From NCBI GenBank assembly GCA_903932155.1, contig CAIZFH010000199.1:1-64000 (forward strand): 64,000 bases of DNA, in the 5' to 3' direction. This document shows positions 1 through 8,383 of this stretch, in pieces. The position numbers and the translations under genes are program-made. Source of the DNA: an uncultured Granulicella sp. (GTDB taxonomy: Bacteria > Acidobacteriota > Terriglobia > Terriglobales > Acidobacteriaceae). Within the stretch, counting starts at the first letter, position 1; every line of letters begins with the position of its first letter. A model generated the notes under the pieces. That model worked only from the letters and a program-made list of their open reading frames with translations. It was not told the DNA's origin and searched no databases.

Positions 1-106
1 CAGACATGGTGCACCCGCCAAAGGTCCGGGGCTGAAGCCCTTTCTTTCAGAGGCCATTATTCGTGGGGTTAAAACCCCACGCTCCCTCCAAAAGGCAACT
101 ACGGAG

Positions 107-125
107 ATTCTGGCTACGCCAGAAT
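107..125. repeat. Short dispersed palindrome, copy 1
   Basis: ATTCTGGC, loop TAC, GCCAGAAT, followed by GACG. The same hairpin with loop TTC and the same flanks (GAG before, GACG after) recurs at 14990-15008. Confidence 0.65.
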
Positions 126-200
126 GACGAGCAGGAACGAGTAAGTGCGAAATGCGGGGATTCTTCGCTGCGCTCAGAATGACAAACAAAAGGCAACAGC

Positions 201-269
201 AGATTCCCTTTTCACCCCAGCGAGCAACAGCGCTCGCCGGGGACCCCGATTTCGGGAATGACAAACAAA
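201..269 (+). repeat. 69-base dispersed repeat, copy A
   Basis: This unit, read on the minus strand, aligns by hand at about 59 of 69 positions with 22510-22578, which lies inside a coding region. It contains an internal hairpin (CGAGC...GCTCG) and a CGGGGACCCCG-like core. Confidence 0.65.
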
Positions 270-325
270 GAGGCAACCCACCCATGACAATGAAGCCGTC
301 ATGAAGGTGAAAGGGAAAATAGTAT

Positions 326-2887
326 TTACTGCGTGACGCGGATCGTCACCTCTGTGCTCACGGGCAACACGCCATCGTTCACCGTGAACTTCACGTTATG
401 GCTGCCCGCCTGCGCTTTGGTTGGCGTCCATGAAAACGCTTGCGTGCCGGGATCGAAGGTGGCGCCGGTGGGCAGCTTCGCCGCCGCGTAAGTGAGCTTT
501 GCGTTTGCGTCTGGGCTTCGCGCCACCACCGTGAACTGCAGCGACTCTCCAGCAGCGACCTTTTTCGAACCAATCGAATCGAAGCTCGGACGAAACACTG
601 TTTCAGGTAGCGGATACTTGTCGTCCGCCACGGCAAAGCTGTACGGGTGAGCCGCCGAAGGAGCTGTCGGATTCAAGTAGAGACTGTCTGGCGGTGTGCC
701 CGGCGATGGACGTTCCACTGTCACATCGACCGCACGCAGCGCAGGCGATGTCACTAGATTTGTAACTCGCGTTGTCTTATAGGGAATGTTCTTAACGTAC
801 TCCTCATCCGCGGGCCGCTTCTTTAAGTTGGTGACCTTTACTATGGCCGGAACTCCAGGCGCGGTCATTACCGAAACATTGTTGAAGTGCAGATCGGTCG
901 CGTCGTCCAGTACGATTGCGGGCCGCTTGTCTTCCACTTCGTACTTCAACTTAATTCCGCTCAATTTAAGGTTCCGCACATGACGCGCATAGATTCCATA
1001 GGCCGGAAGTACTCCCAGAATGCTTGGCTCGGGATATTCGCGTGTCATCTCAGGAATGTTGTAGGGATCGTTGCTCCACGCACCTTGGCCGCTGTTCGCG
1101 GATGTGTCCCAACTGATTCTGGGCAGCAGGCCTTCGTTCTTGCTGAAGAAGGTGTTCGCCAGCCATGGAAGGGACTGGGTCGATGGTGCACTCTCATAGG
1201 GCGTGATCGCTACGCTTCTGTTCAACTGTCTCTGCTCGGTGGCGTGCTCCATGGTCAGGCCGCCGCGATATTCTACCGTCACATTGCTGATGCTGACGTT
1301 CTCGATCGGATGGTCGACCAGTCCATTGAGCAGGATTGGATAGCGAGGGTCCGCATCCTGCACCACCACATTGCGAATAACGATGTTGCGGATGCTGGCG
1401 AATCCCGATCCTACGGCGTTGGCATAGAGCGGGTCCTTGGGATGGATGGAGTTCGAATTCAACCTGGTTGGTGCGTCCGGATTGACGACGCTGATGCGAG
1501 CGCTCGTCCCGCCAATCGAAACCGCGGTCGATTTGTCATACGCAGGAATGTACCGCTGCGGAGGATAGCTGCCATAAACCTCCGGCACGTTAGGCAGAAT
1601 CCAACCCGTATCGGTCACGCGAACGTTGTTGGCCGGGCTCACCTCATTGCCGGTATTGGTGCCGGTTACCGCCGTGCGACCCCGGTCGCCAATATCGATG
1701 AAGATCGGCGAGCTGCTGATGTGCTTCATAAGAATGTCGGTGAACAGAATGTCTTTCAGTTCCGCTCCATCCACCGATTCCAGCGCCAATCCACGGGACC
1801 GATCGAAGATCATGTGCCGGATGGTGACGGTATCCAGCCCGCTGGAGCCCTCGGTGCCGAACTTGACCCGCCCTGTGGGGCCGTCGCGGTCCGACGCAAT
1901 CAGCTTGCGCGTGGAATACACCTTGTCCAGCACCGAGCCTGCATCGTATCCGCTGACCGTGTCATTCTCGAACAATATATTTTTGGTGGTTATATGCTTT
2001 CCCGCTCCAAACGATCCCTTGAGAACGAGCGCGTCGTCGGTGAGGGAATTGAAGACGGAGTTTCTTACCGTCATGTTCAGGCAGGTGTCGATATCGAATG
2101 CGTCACGATCGGTATCCAGGATGATCCCATCGACGGTCCAGTGATTGACGTTCGTGCCGAGTATGGCAAAGTGGCCTCCATTCTTAACACGGAAGTCGCG
2201 AAAGATCACATGGTCGGCATTTTTCAATGCGATCGCTTTATTCGCTCCACCTGGGACCCCGACAGCGTCTCTGGTCGATACTTCGCGCGGATCGCCTCCC
2301 GCGATCACATCTACCACCAGGCCTTTGCTGTCCGTGTAGCTGCCATCGATCAGCCCCGGACCAGAGATCGTAACGTTCTTGACATCGATGCCGTAGATCA
2401 GACTATTCGCCCAGTGGGAGTGCCCCTCATCCTGTATGCCGACAAACAGGTTCTTCTCTGGCGCGTCGTAAAAGCCGCCGTCCTGGCCTTCTCCGGTGCC
2501 TGCAATGGCGGCGCGCAGAATGCTGTCCTTGGTGGCAAAGTGCAAATCAACATTGCTCTTCAGGCGGATGGAGTAGGTCTTGAAGGTCCCTTGCGGAATG
2601 ACAACAACACCTCCGCCTGCGGCCGTAGCCGCGTCAATCGCCGCGTTGATGGCTTTCTGGTTGGCCAGCGCAGGGCCGTCTGATTTGGCCCCATACTTCA
2701 GAATGTCGAAGGTTGGGCCATGCGGCTTGGGAAGGGCGATGACTCCGCTGCCGGTGGCGATCTTGATCGTCGCACTCGGAGGCGTAGTGGCCGATTGAGC
2801 ATTCGCCGGGTTCGAGTGTGCGCTGAAAGTTAGTACAAGTCCTCCGGCGACGAGGATGGCGGGCAATGTTCTATTGAGGGAAATCAA
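326..2887 (-). CDS. Secreted GH28-type pectinolytic beta-helix protein with C-terminal Ig-like domain
   Basis: About 853 residues. An N-terminal signal peptide ends near the ANAQS segment. A beta-helix domain follows, opening with FDILKYGAKSDG and GGGVVVIPQGTF, the entry motif of GH28 and pectate-lyase-3 proteins. Residues near 260-290 carry DRDAFDID and DDALVLK, matching the GH28 acidic motifs, but the usual GHG histidine motif is not evident. The last ~85 residues (FDSIGSKKVAAGESLQF onward) look like a He_PIG putative Ig domain. It probably cleaves pectic polymers outside the cell; the exact substrate is open. No ATG lies near the start. TTG at 2887 is chosen because GGAG sits 5 bases upstream; a TTG at 2914 is the alternative. 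It diverges from the sugar-acid cluster at 3097. Confidence 0.8.
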   Translation of the reverse strand: MISLNRTLPAILVAGGLVLTFSAHSNPANAQSATTPPSATIKIATGSGVIALPKPHGPTFDILKYGAKSDGPALANQKAINAAIDAATAAGGGVVVIPQGTFKTYSIRLKSNVDLHFATKDSILRAAIAGTGEGQDGGFYDAPEKNLFVGIQDEGHSHWANSLIYGIDVKNVTISGPGLIDGSYTDSKGLVVDVIAGGDPREVSTRDAVGVPGGANKAIALKNADHVIFRDFRVKNGGHFAILGTNVNHWTVDGIILDTDRDAFDIDTCLNMTVRNSVFNSLTDDALVLKGSFGAGKHITTKNILFENDTVSGYDAGSVLDKVYSTRKLIASDRDGPTGRVKFGTEGSSGLDTVTIRHMIFDRSRGLALESVDGAELKDILFTDILMKHISSSPIFIDIGDRGRTAVTGTNTGNEVSPANNVRVTDTGWILPNVPEVYGSYPPQRYIPAYDKSTAVSIGGTSARISVVNPDAPTRLNSNSIHPKDPLYANAVGSGFASIRNIVIRNVVVQDADPRYPILLNGLVDHPIENVSISNVTVEYRGGLTMEHATEQRQLNRSVAITPYESAPSTQSLPWLANTFFSKNEGLLPRISWDTSANSGQGAWSNDPYNIPEMTREYPEPSILGVLPAYGIYARHVRNLKLSGIKLKYEVEDKRPAIVLDDATDLHFNNVSVMTAPGVPAIVKVTNLKKRPADEEYVKNIPYKTTRVTNLVTSPALRAVDVTVERPSPGTPPDSLYLNPTAPSAAHPYSFAVADDKYPLPETVFRPSFDSIGSKKVAAGESLQFTVVARSPDANAKLTYAAAKLPTGATFDPGTQAFSWTPTKAQAGSHNVKFTVNDGVLPVSTEVTIRVTQ

Positions 2888-3040
2888 TCGGACTCCAGTG
2901 CTTTGTAAATGCAAGCGTGTTGCTTATGCGATGGGTTTGTCGGATGGAACTGGCTTCTCATAGTTGCTACGCCCCAAGTCTAATCCCGCCGTCTGATTGT
3001 TGGGAATCCAGACTGTTCCACCACCGAAATGGCCAGCGGG

Positions 3041-3069
3041 TTGACATCCCAAACACGCGCATGTATCAC
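3041..3069 (+). promoter_or_regulatory. Sigma70-type promoter of the sugar-acid cluster
   Basis: TTGACA at 3041-3046, a 17-base spacer and TATCAC at 3064-3069. The predicted transcript start near 3076 leaves a ~20-base leader with GTGAGG ahead of the ATG at 3097. It lies in the 209-base gap shared with the divergent GH28 gene. Confidence 0.5.
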
Positions 3070-3096
3070 TGGTACGCAACTAAAGTGAGGTTAATC

Positions 3097-4146
3097 ATGG
3101 CATATTTCACGTCCGAAATGGATCGCAGGACCCTTCTGAAAACGCTTGGAACAGTCGCGGCCGGAGCAGCGTTCTCAAAGTACACCATGGCTGCAGCGGC
3201 CGCCGGTAGAAAGTCATTCAACGGACTCTTCCCCATCGCCTCCTCTCCGTTTACCCCGGACGACAAGCTGGACCTCGAGTGTCTTGCGAATGAGGTGAAG
3301 TTCTGCAGTCGCGGAGGAGTTCCAGGACTGATCTGGCCGCAGATTGCCAGTGGATGGACCACCCTCACCACCGCCGAGCGCTTAGCCGGTGCCGAAGCCA
3401 TGATTGCGGCCGGTAAAGGCGGCAAGACAGCTATCGTCATTGGCGTGCAGACCAAGGGCAACGATCTGCCTGGAGCGGTTGCATTTGCCAAACACGCGGC
3501 GCAGCACGGCGCGGACGCCATCTGCTCGCTGCCACCCGAGGGAGACGATGCTGCGATCGTGGCGTATTACAAGGCCGTCGGAGCAGCCACTGACCTCCCA
3601 CTCTTCGTACAGACATCGGGCAATGAGTCGGTGGACCTGGTGGTGCAGTTGTTCAACGAAATTCCTACAGTATCCGTGGTGAAGGATGAGGCAGGCGATC
3701 CTCTCCAGCGCGTTGGCGCGCTCCTGTCCAGGACCAATGGCAAGCTGGCGGTCTTTGCGGGCAAGGGCGTTCGCCAGATGATGGATGAGATGCGTCTCGG
3801 TTTTACGGGATTTGCCCCGGTAGTAGGCATGGCGGATCTCTTCCAGCAATCATGGGAGCTATACAAGGCAGGCAAGATCCGCGAATCCTACGATATGTTC
3901 GGCAGAATCCAGGCCTTCTCCACCATCGTCGGCGCAGATAGCTATGTGATGGTGGCTCGCGGTGTCTTCAAGGAGAGCACCAAGTCGCGGCCAACTCCTG
4001 GCTTGGCTGCTGTCATGGGCGGCGGCGCTGGCGGAGGACGCGGCGGTGGTGGGGCTGCTTCCACAGGACCGTTATCCGATGCCGACAAAAAGAATGTAAT
4101 CAACGCGCTCAATACATATCTGAAGCCGTACCTGCGGGCAGGTTGA
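3097..4146 (+). CDS. Exported DapA-family (dihydrodipicolinate synthase/KDG aldolase-like) protein
   Basis: 349 residues. The N-terminus carries a Tat-type signal (MDRRTLLKTLG then an alanine-rich stretch). The rest is a class I aldolase barrel of the DapA/NanA family: FNGLFPIASSPFTPDDKLD at the start, and VSVVKDEAGD with the probable Schiff-base lysine K196. The usual YNVP tyrosine region is replaced by FVQTSGNES and the GTTGE-type loop by PQIASGW, so it is a divergent subfamily whose substrate cannot be read off. Residues ~308-325 form a Gly/Arg-rich low-complexity segment. ATG 3097 is preferred to the in-frame ATG at 2917 because GTGAGG lies 6 bases upstream and a promoter sits at 3041-3069. 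Inferred role: aldol cleavage of a 2-keto-3-deoxy sugar acid in the periplasm. Confidence 0.75.
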   Translation: MAYFTSEMDRRTLLKTLGTVAAGAAFSKYTMAAAAAGRKSFNGLFPIASSPFTPDDKLDLECLANEVKFCSRGGVPGLIWPQIASGWTTLTTAERLAGAEAMIAAGKGGKTAIVIGVQTKGNDLPGAVAFAKHAAQHGADAICSLPPEGDDAAIVAYYKAVGAATDLPLFVQTSGNESVDLVVQLFNEIPTVSVVKDEAGDPLQRVGALLSRTNGKLAVFAGKGVRQMMDEMRLGFTGFAPVVGMADLFQQSWELYKAGKIRESYDMFGRIQAFSTIVGADSYVMVARGVFKESTKSRPTPGLAAVMGGGAGGGRGGGGAASTGPLSDADKKNVINALNTYLKPYLRAG

Positions 4147-4194
4147 GCGTGGTAAGCTCTTCAACCCGCTCGTTCGCCCAGGCGGCCCTGCTTA

Positions 4195-6690
4195 ATGGAT
4201 CAACCAAACGAGGATCTGCAAGTGAGTAGAGCTTCTTCTTCTGCGAGACGGTCGTTCCGTCCGCCCGTTCTGGCACTCATCGTCTGCGGCGCAGTCATAC
4301 CTGGCTGCTTGGGTTATCTGGCATGGTCGCAAGGCGCGTATACCATCCAGGAACCGCCGGCCCAGCAAGCTTCGCCCACCCGTCAGGCACCCGCGGCCCG
4401 GCAGGCCTTGCAACCAACTCCGCTCTATGTAGCCACCTGCACGCTCTGCCATGGCGGAGATTCCATGGGCACGGATCGCGCGCCCACCCTGGCCAACTCC
4501 GCTCTTCTGCGCGGACTTTCGGACAGCGATATCGCTGCCATTATCGTAAAGGGCAAGAACAAGATGCCTGCCTTCGCTCTGCCGCAGTCAGACGTCGACC
4601 CGATGGTTCGCTACATCCGCAGCCTCAACGCAGCTCCTGTGGTAACCGCGGTTACCGGCGATGTCAAGGCCGGCGAGAGTATCTTCTTTGGCGAAGGGCA
4701 GTGCTCCTCCTGTCACACTGCGGCGGGACGGGGAAGCTCCTACGGCCCGGACCTCTCCAGCATCGCCAGCCGGCTGAGCATTGCAGCAATGCAGCAGGAA
4801 CTTGCCAAACCGGGCTCCAGCGCCGGTTCGGGCGGAGGAGGCGGCAGAGGCGGCGGCGGAGGCTTTGGAGCCGCTCCCGCCACCTACGACAGTGTCACCG
4901 TGGTCCTGAACGATGGCAGCAAGCTGCAGGGCCTCAACCGCGCCCAAGGCAGCCACGACCTGGTATTGCAGACCAGGGATGGCAAATTGCACCTACTACA
5001 GGATGGGGACTATCGCTCGGTGACTCCCGACAGTACGCCCGTTATGCCTGCCTATAAGGGAACTCCGGAGCAGCAGCGCAACCTCATTGCCTTCCTCGAA
5101 ACATTAAAGGGCGTGCCCGTTGGACCGGTGGCCGGATCGCCTACGCCAGTCACTCCGGCCCAGATCGATAACAGCCTCCATCCCAGACTGGGCGATTGGC
5201 CCAACTACAACGGGACCGTGGATGGCGCCCGCGACAGCAGCCTCAATCAAATCACTCTCGACAATGTTGCCAAGCTGCAACTGCAATGGGTCTATTCCAT
5301 CCAGTTCAATGGCCTGGAGACGACCCCGGTTGTGGTCGACGGAGTCATGTTTGTCACCGGCAACAACCAAGTCTACGCCGTCAGCGGTAAGACGGGACGG
5401 GAGATATGGCACTATCAGCGCCCTAAGAGCCTGTCGGCACAAATCTCGGGAGACGCAGCCATCGGTGTTAATCGCGGTGTCGCGGTGCTCGGGGATAGGG
5501 TCTTCTACCTCACCGATGATGCACACTTGATCGCTCTCGACCGCCTGAATGGCTCCCTGCTTTGGGACGTCAACACCCATGAGGGCGCATCCGGGCAATA
5601 TGGAGGGACTGCTGCACCGCTGGTAGTGGGCGATCTCGTCCTTACCGGCGTAAGCGGCGGCGACAACGGAATTCGCGGTTTTCTGGCTGCCTATAAAGCG
5701 ACGACCGGCCAGGAAGCCTGGAAGTTTATGACCATTCCCAAGCCCGACGACACTGGGCCCATCGCCGATACATGGAAGGGAACTGCCCTGGCGTTGGGTG
5801 GTGGCGCTACCTGGACAACAGGCAGCGCGGAGATGGATGGCAGCGTCGTCTACTGGCCGGTGGGCAATCCCCATCCAGACACCGACGGCGATGAGCGCGC
5901 GGGAAGCAATCTCTATTCCAATAGCGATCTGGCCATCGACACCAAAACCGGTAAGCTTCGATGGTACTTCCAGTTCACCCCGCACGACCTGCACGACTGG
6001 GACGCCAACGAACCCATCGCCCTTGTGGATACTACCTGGCAGGGGCAGCCGCGCAAGCTGTTGCTGCACGCCAATCGCAATGGCTTCCTCTATGTTCTGG
6101 ATCGCACCAACGGCAAGCTGCTGCTGGCCTCCAGAATGGTGGACAAGATGACGTGGGCCAGCGGAATCGACCAGGTCACCGGGCTCCCCAGTCTGCTTCC
6201 AGCCAACGAAACCACACTACAGGGAGCGGTGGCCTGTCCCGCGGTCCGCGGAGCCACCAACTGGTACTCCACCGCCTTCAATCCGGCTACGCGTCTTTAT
6301 TACGTCATGACGGTGGAGGACTGCACCACCTATCGCAAGGCGGCGGATGGCGGTTATGGCAGGTATGTGGACCCGGCAAATCCGGCGAAAAAAATTCTTC
6401 GCGCATTCAACATAGAAACCGGTAAAGTGGTGTGGCAGATTGACCTGTCCGGGCCGGTGCAATCGAACTATTCGGGCGTGCTTACCACAGCGGGCGGCCT
6501 GCTCTTTTTCGGCGAAAGCAGCGGAGGTTTTGCCGCGGTCGATGCCGCAACAGGCAAGTACCTTTGGCACTTCGAAACCAACCATGTGTTCAAGGCCTCC
6601 CCGATGACCTACGCAATAGACGGGAAACAGTATGTCGCAATCGCATCGGGGTCAAACATATTGTCCTTCGCTCTGCCAGCCGCCCCATAA
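4195..6690 (+). CDS. PQQ-dependent dehydrogenase with two N-terminal cytochrome c haem sites
   Basis: 831 residues. A membrane anchor or signal (PVLALIVCGAVIPGCLGYLA) is followed by two haem c motifs, C82-TLC-H86 and C170-SSC-H174. A Gly-rich stretch lies at ~211-226, then an eight-bladed quinoprotein propeller from about 332 (GDWPNYNGTVDGARDS). The catalytic aspartate motif HDWDANE is present (D603), as are repeated tryptophan-docking motifs. The vicinal cysteine pair that many quinoprotein alcohol dehydrogenases have just before VNRG is replaced by A421-A422. It should oxidise an alcohol or sugar in the periplasm and pass electrons through its own haems. The arrangement is inverted relative to quinohaemoproteins with C-terminal haem. 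It starts 48 bases after the aldolase gene with only a weak ribosome site. Confidence 0.85.
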   Translation: MDQPNEDLQVSRASSSARRSFRPPVLALIVCGAVIPGCLGYLAWSQGAYTIQEPPAQQASPTRQAPAARQALQPTPLYVATCTLCHGGDSMGTDRAPTLANSALLRGLSDSDIAAIIVKGKNKMPAFALPQSDVDPMVRYIRSLNAAPVVTAVTGDVKAGESIFFGEGQCSSCHTAAGRGSSYGPDLSSIASRLSIAAMQQELAKPGSSAGSGGGGGRGGGGGFGAAPATYDSVTVVLNDGSKLQGLNRAQGSHDLVLQTRDGKLHLLQDGDYRSVTPDSTPVMPAYKGTPEQQRNLIAFLETLKGVPVGPVAGSPTPVTPAQIDNSLHPRLGDWPNYNGTVDGARDSSLNQITLDNVAKLQLQWVYSIQFNGLETTPVVVDGVMFVTGNNQVYAVSGKTGREIWHYQRPKSLSAQISGDAAIGVNRGVAVLGDRVFYLTDDAHLIALDRLNGSLLWDVNTHEGASGQYGGTAAPLVVGDLVLTGVSGGDNGIRGFLAAYKATTGQEAWKFMTIPKPDDTGPIADTWKGTALALGGGATWTTGSAEMDGSVVYWPVGNPHPDTDGDERAGSNLYSNSDLAIDTKTGKLRWYFQFTPHDLHDWDANEPIALVDTTWQGQPRKLLLHANRNGFLYVLDRTNGKLLLASRMVDKMTWASGIDQVTGLPSLLPANETTLQGAVACPAVRGATNWYSTAFNPATRLYYVMTVEDCTTYRKAADGGYGRYVDPANPAKKILRAFNIETGKVVWQIDLSGPVQSNYSGVLTTAGGLLFFGESSGGFAAVDAATGKYLWHFETNHVFKASPMTYAIDGKQYVAIASGSNILSFALPAAP

Positions 6691-6800
6691 GGACCCACGC
6701 TGCCTTTGTACTGCTGGCAAGCAGCGTAGCTTCGTTGCACCGGACAGGGCAGCGCCTCGGCAGCAGGATAGATCACAAGTTTTCAAAGTAGTACTGGGAG

Positions 6801-8327
6801 ATGAATCAAGTGACACAGAATATTTCGCGCCGCAACTTTCTTGGGTCTTCAGCTGGATTCGCAGCAGCCGGCCTTGCCGCCGCTGTCTCCGATCCCATTG
6901 GTGCCGCCGCTCAGACGGTGGGAGTCAAGCCGGGCGATCTTCCCGACCTCACCATCAAAGAGGTCAAAATCTATGTCACCGACCTGGGCAATGTCCATAA
7001 GCTCAATAGCACCGAGACCGGCGAACTGATCTCCGTGGTCACCAACAGCGGCATTGAAGGCAACTACACCATCGGCGATCGCAGCACCACACCTGGTTGG
7101 CTCGCATGGGCCAAGACGGCGCTGGTCGGCAAGAACGTCATGGATCTGCTGCCCACATACACTTCCACCTCGGGCATGAAAGGCTCCGGAGGCTTCGGTG
7201 GAGGAGGCAGAGGAGGCGGCGGAGGTAGAGGAGGCGGTGCGGCTGCAGGTGCTGGCGCAGCCCCAGGTGCCGGTGCAGCCGGTGCTGCTGGTGCAGGCAG
7301 AGCAGCTGGCGCGGGTAGGGGGACTGGTGCCGCTGGTGCTGGCGCTGGTGCGGCCGCAGCCGCTGGCGGAGGTAGAGGCGGTGGTGGTGGAAGAGGCGGC
7401 GGCGGCGGTTCTGCACCCGGTGCACAGGAAACCGGTTTGCTCGCCCGAGGTGGCGGCACATGGCCCAACTACTACACCGCAGCCGCCGATGTCTGCATGT
7501 GGGACATTCTCGGCAAGGCCGTCAATCAGCCAATCTACAAAATCCTCTCCGGCGGTACGCCGACCAAGAATCGTGTCATGGCCTATGCGAGCTCGCAGCA
7601 TCTGGCCACCGTGGAAGACTACGTTCCCGATGTTCTGAAGGCGAAGGCGCAGGGCTTTAGAGGATACAAGATTCATCCCGGCGGAGGACAGCACGCAACC
7701 GGTCCGGCCATCCCCAGCTATATCGGGCACATGGAGGAGATTCGTACTGTGCGCGCAGCCGCGGGCGATGAGTTTGTCCTGATGCACGATCCCGTGCAGC
7801 AGTACAACCGTTACGAAGCTCTGGCCGTTGGCCGCCTGCTTGAAGAACTGAACTACGCCTGGTTCGAGGACCCGATCCGCACCGTCGATCAGGAAGGCCT
7901 GATCGAACTGGCCAGGCAGTTGAGCATTCCTCTCCATGTCGGTGAGTTCCTCTTCTCCATCGCGGACTTTGCCGACTACATCAAGAAAGACGCTATCGGT
8001 GTCGTCCGTCTGATCGGAGACAACGTAGGTGGAATCTCCGGATCGATGCGCGTTGGCCTGCTGGCCGATGCTCACGGGCTGGAGTGCGCACCCCACAACT
8101 GGGGTAACCCGCTCGACCTGGCCGTGCACTTCCATGTGGAACTGGCGCTTCCCAATGTCTACTGGTTCGAGATGCCGTTCCCCTCTGAGTACACCGACCG
8201 CTCCTACTTCAAGTATCAGTTCCGTATCGATAAAGATGGCTACGTTCCGGCACCCACTGAGCCGGGGCTGGGCTATCCCATCGACCGCGCCGCACTGGAC
8301 AAAGTCACCACGCGAATCGATCGCTGA
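6801..8327 (+). CDS. Tat-exported mandelate racemase/muconate lactonizing-family dehydratase, copy 1
   Basis: 508 residues of the enolase superfamily. The N-terminus (SRRNFLGSSAGF...IGAAAQ) is a Tat signal. The capping domain is broken by a Gly/Ala/Arg-rich insert at ~131-208. In the barrel, K290-I-H292 sits at the acid/base position, D330 (LMHDP), E356 (WFEDP) and E382 (LHVGEF) are the metal ligands, and H432 (APHNWG) is the likely second base. This layout fits an acid-sugar dehydratase rather than a racemase; the substrate is unknown. GGGAG directly abuts ATG 6801, so GTG 6810 (nine bases downstream of GGGAG) could be the real start. It pairs with a near-identical copy immediately downstream. 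Confidence 0.8.
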   Translation: MNQVTQNISRRNFLGSSAGFAAAGLAAAVSDPIGAAAQTVGVKPGDLPDLTIKEVKIYVTDLGNVHKLNSTETGELISVVTNSGIEGNYTIGDRSTTPGWLAWAKTALVGKNVMDLLPTYTSTSGMKGSGGFGGGGRGGGGGRGGGAAAGAGAAPGAGAAGAAGAGRAAGAGRGTGAAGAGAGAAAAAGGGRGGGGGRGGGGGSAPGAQETGLLARGGGTWPNYYTAAADVCMWDILGKAVNQPIYKILSGGTPTKNRVMAYASSQHLATVEDYVPDVLKAKAQGFRGYKIHPGGGQHATGPAIPSYIGHMEEIRTVRAAAGDEFVLMHDPVQQYNRYEALAVGRLLEELNYAWFEDPIRTVDQEGLIELARQLSIPLHVGEFLFSIADFADYIKKDAIGVVRLIGDNVGGISGSMRVGLLADAHGLECAPHNWGNPLDLAVHFHVELALPNVYWFEMPFPSEYTDRSYFKYQFRIDKDGYVPAPTEPGLGYPIDRAALDKVTTRIDR

Positions 8328-8383
8328 CCGCGCCCATTCAATGCTGCACCGGCGAGTATCGCCGGCAAATGGAGGACACACCA

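Larger units (their letters stand above)
1..325. repeat. Intergenic cluster of short palindromic repeats
   Basis: No gene is visible here. The stretch is a string of small hairpins: GGGCTGAAGCCC at 29-40, a perfect 18-base palindrome around GGTTAAAACC at 63-80, ATTCTGGC-TAC-GCCAGAAT at 107-125, and a longer unit at 201-269 ending in GGGAATGACAAACAAA. The tail GAATGACAAACAAA followed by a GGCAAC-like word occurs twice (about 173-196 and 256-276), so the region looks like several copies of one repeat family in a row. Related copies occur at 14990-15008 and 22510-22578. It lies downstream of the minus-strand GH28 gene and may serve as its transcript end. Confidence 0.65.

Noticed and set aside
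1-325. Possible CRISPR array from repeated GAATGACAAACAAA words
   Set aside because: Only two or three copies with irregular spacing and strong internal palindromes; REP-type intergenic repeats fit better.
887-2683. 598-residue plus-strand open frame opposite the GH28 gene
   Set aside because: It is a shadow of the GC-rich GH28 coding strand: no recognisable domain, and the minus-strand protein has clear GH28 and signal-peptide features.
7191-7424. GGTGGT/GGCGGA-type repetitive stretch considered as a CRISPR or tandem-repeat locus
   Set aside because: It is an imperfect codon-level run encoding Gly/Arg/Ala inside one protein, with no regular repeat-spacer pattern.
7064-7468. Proline-rich 134-residue minus-strand frame
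   Set aside because: Pure antisense of the Gly/Ala-rich insert; no start signal and no independent support.
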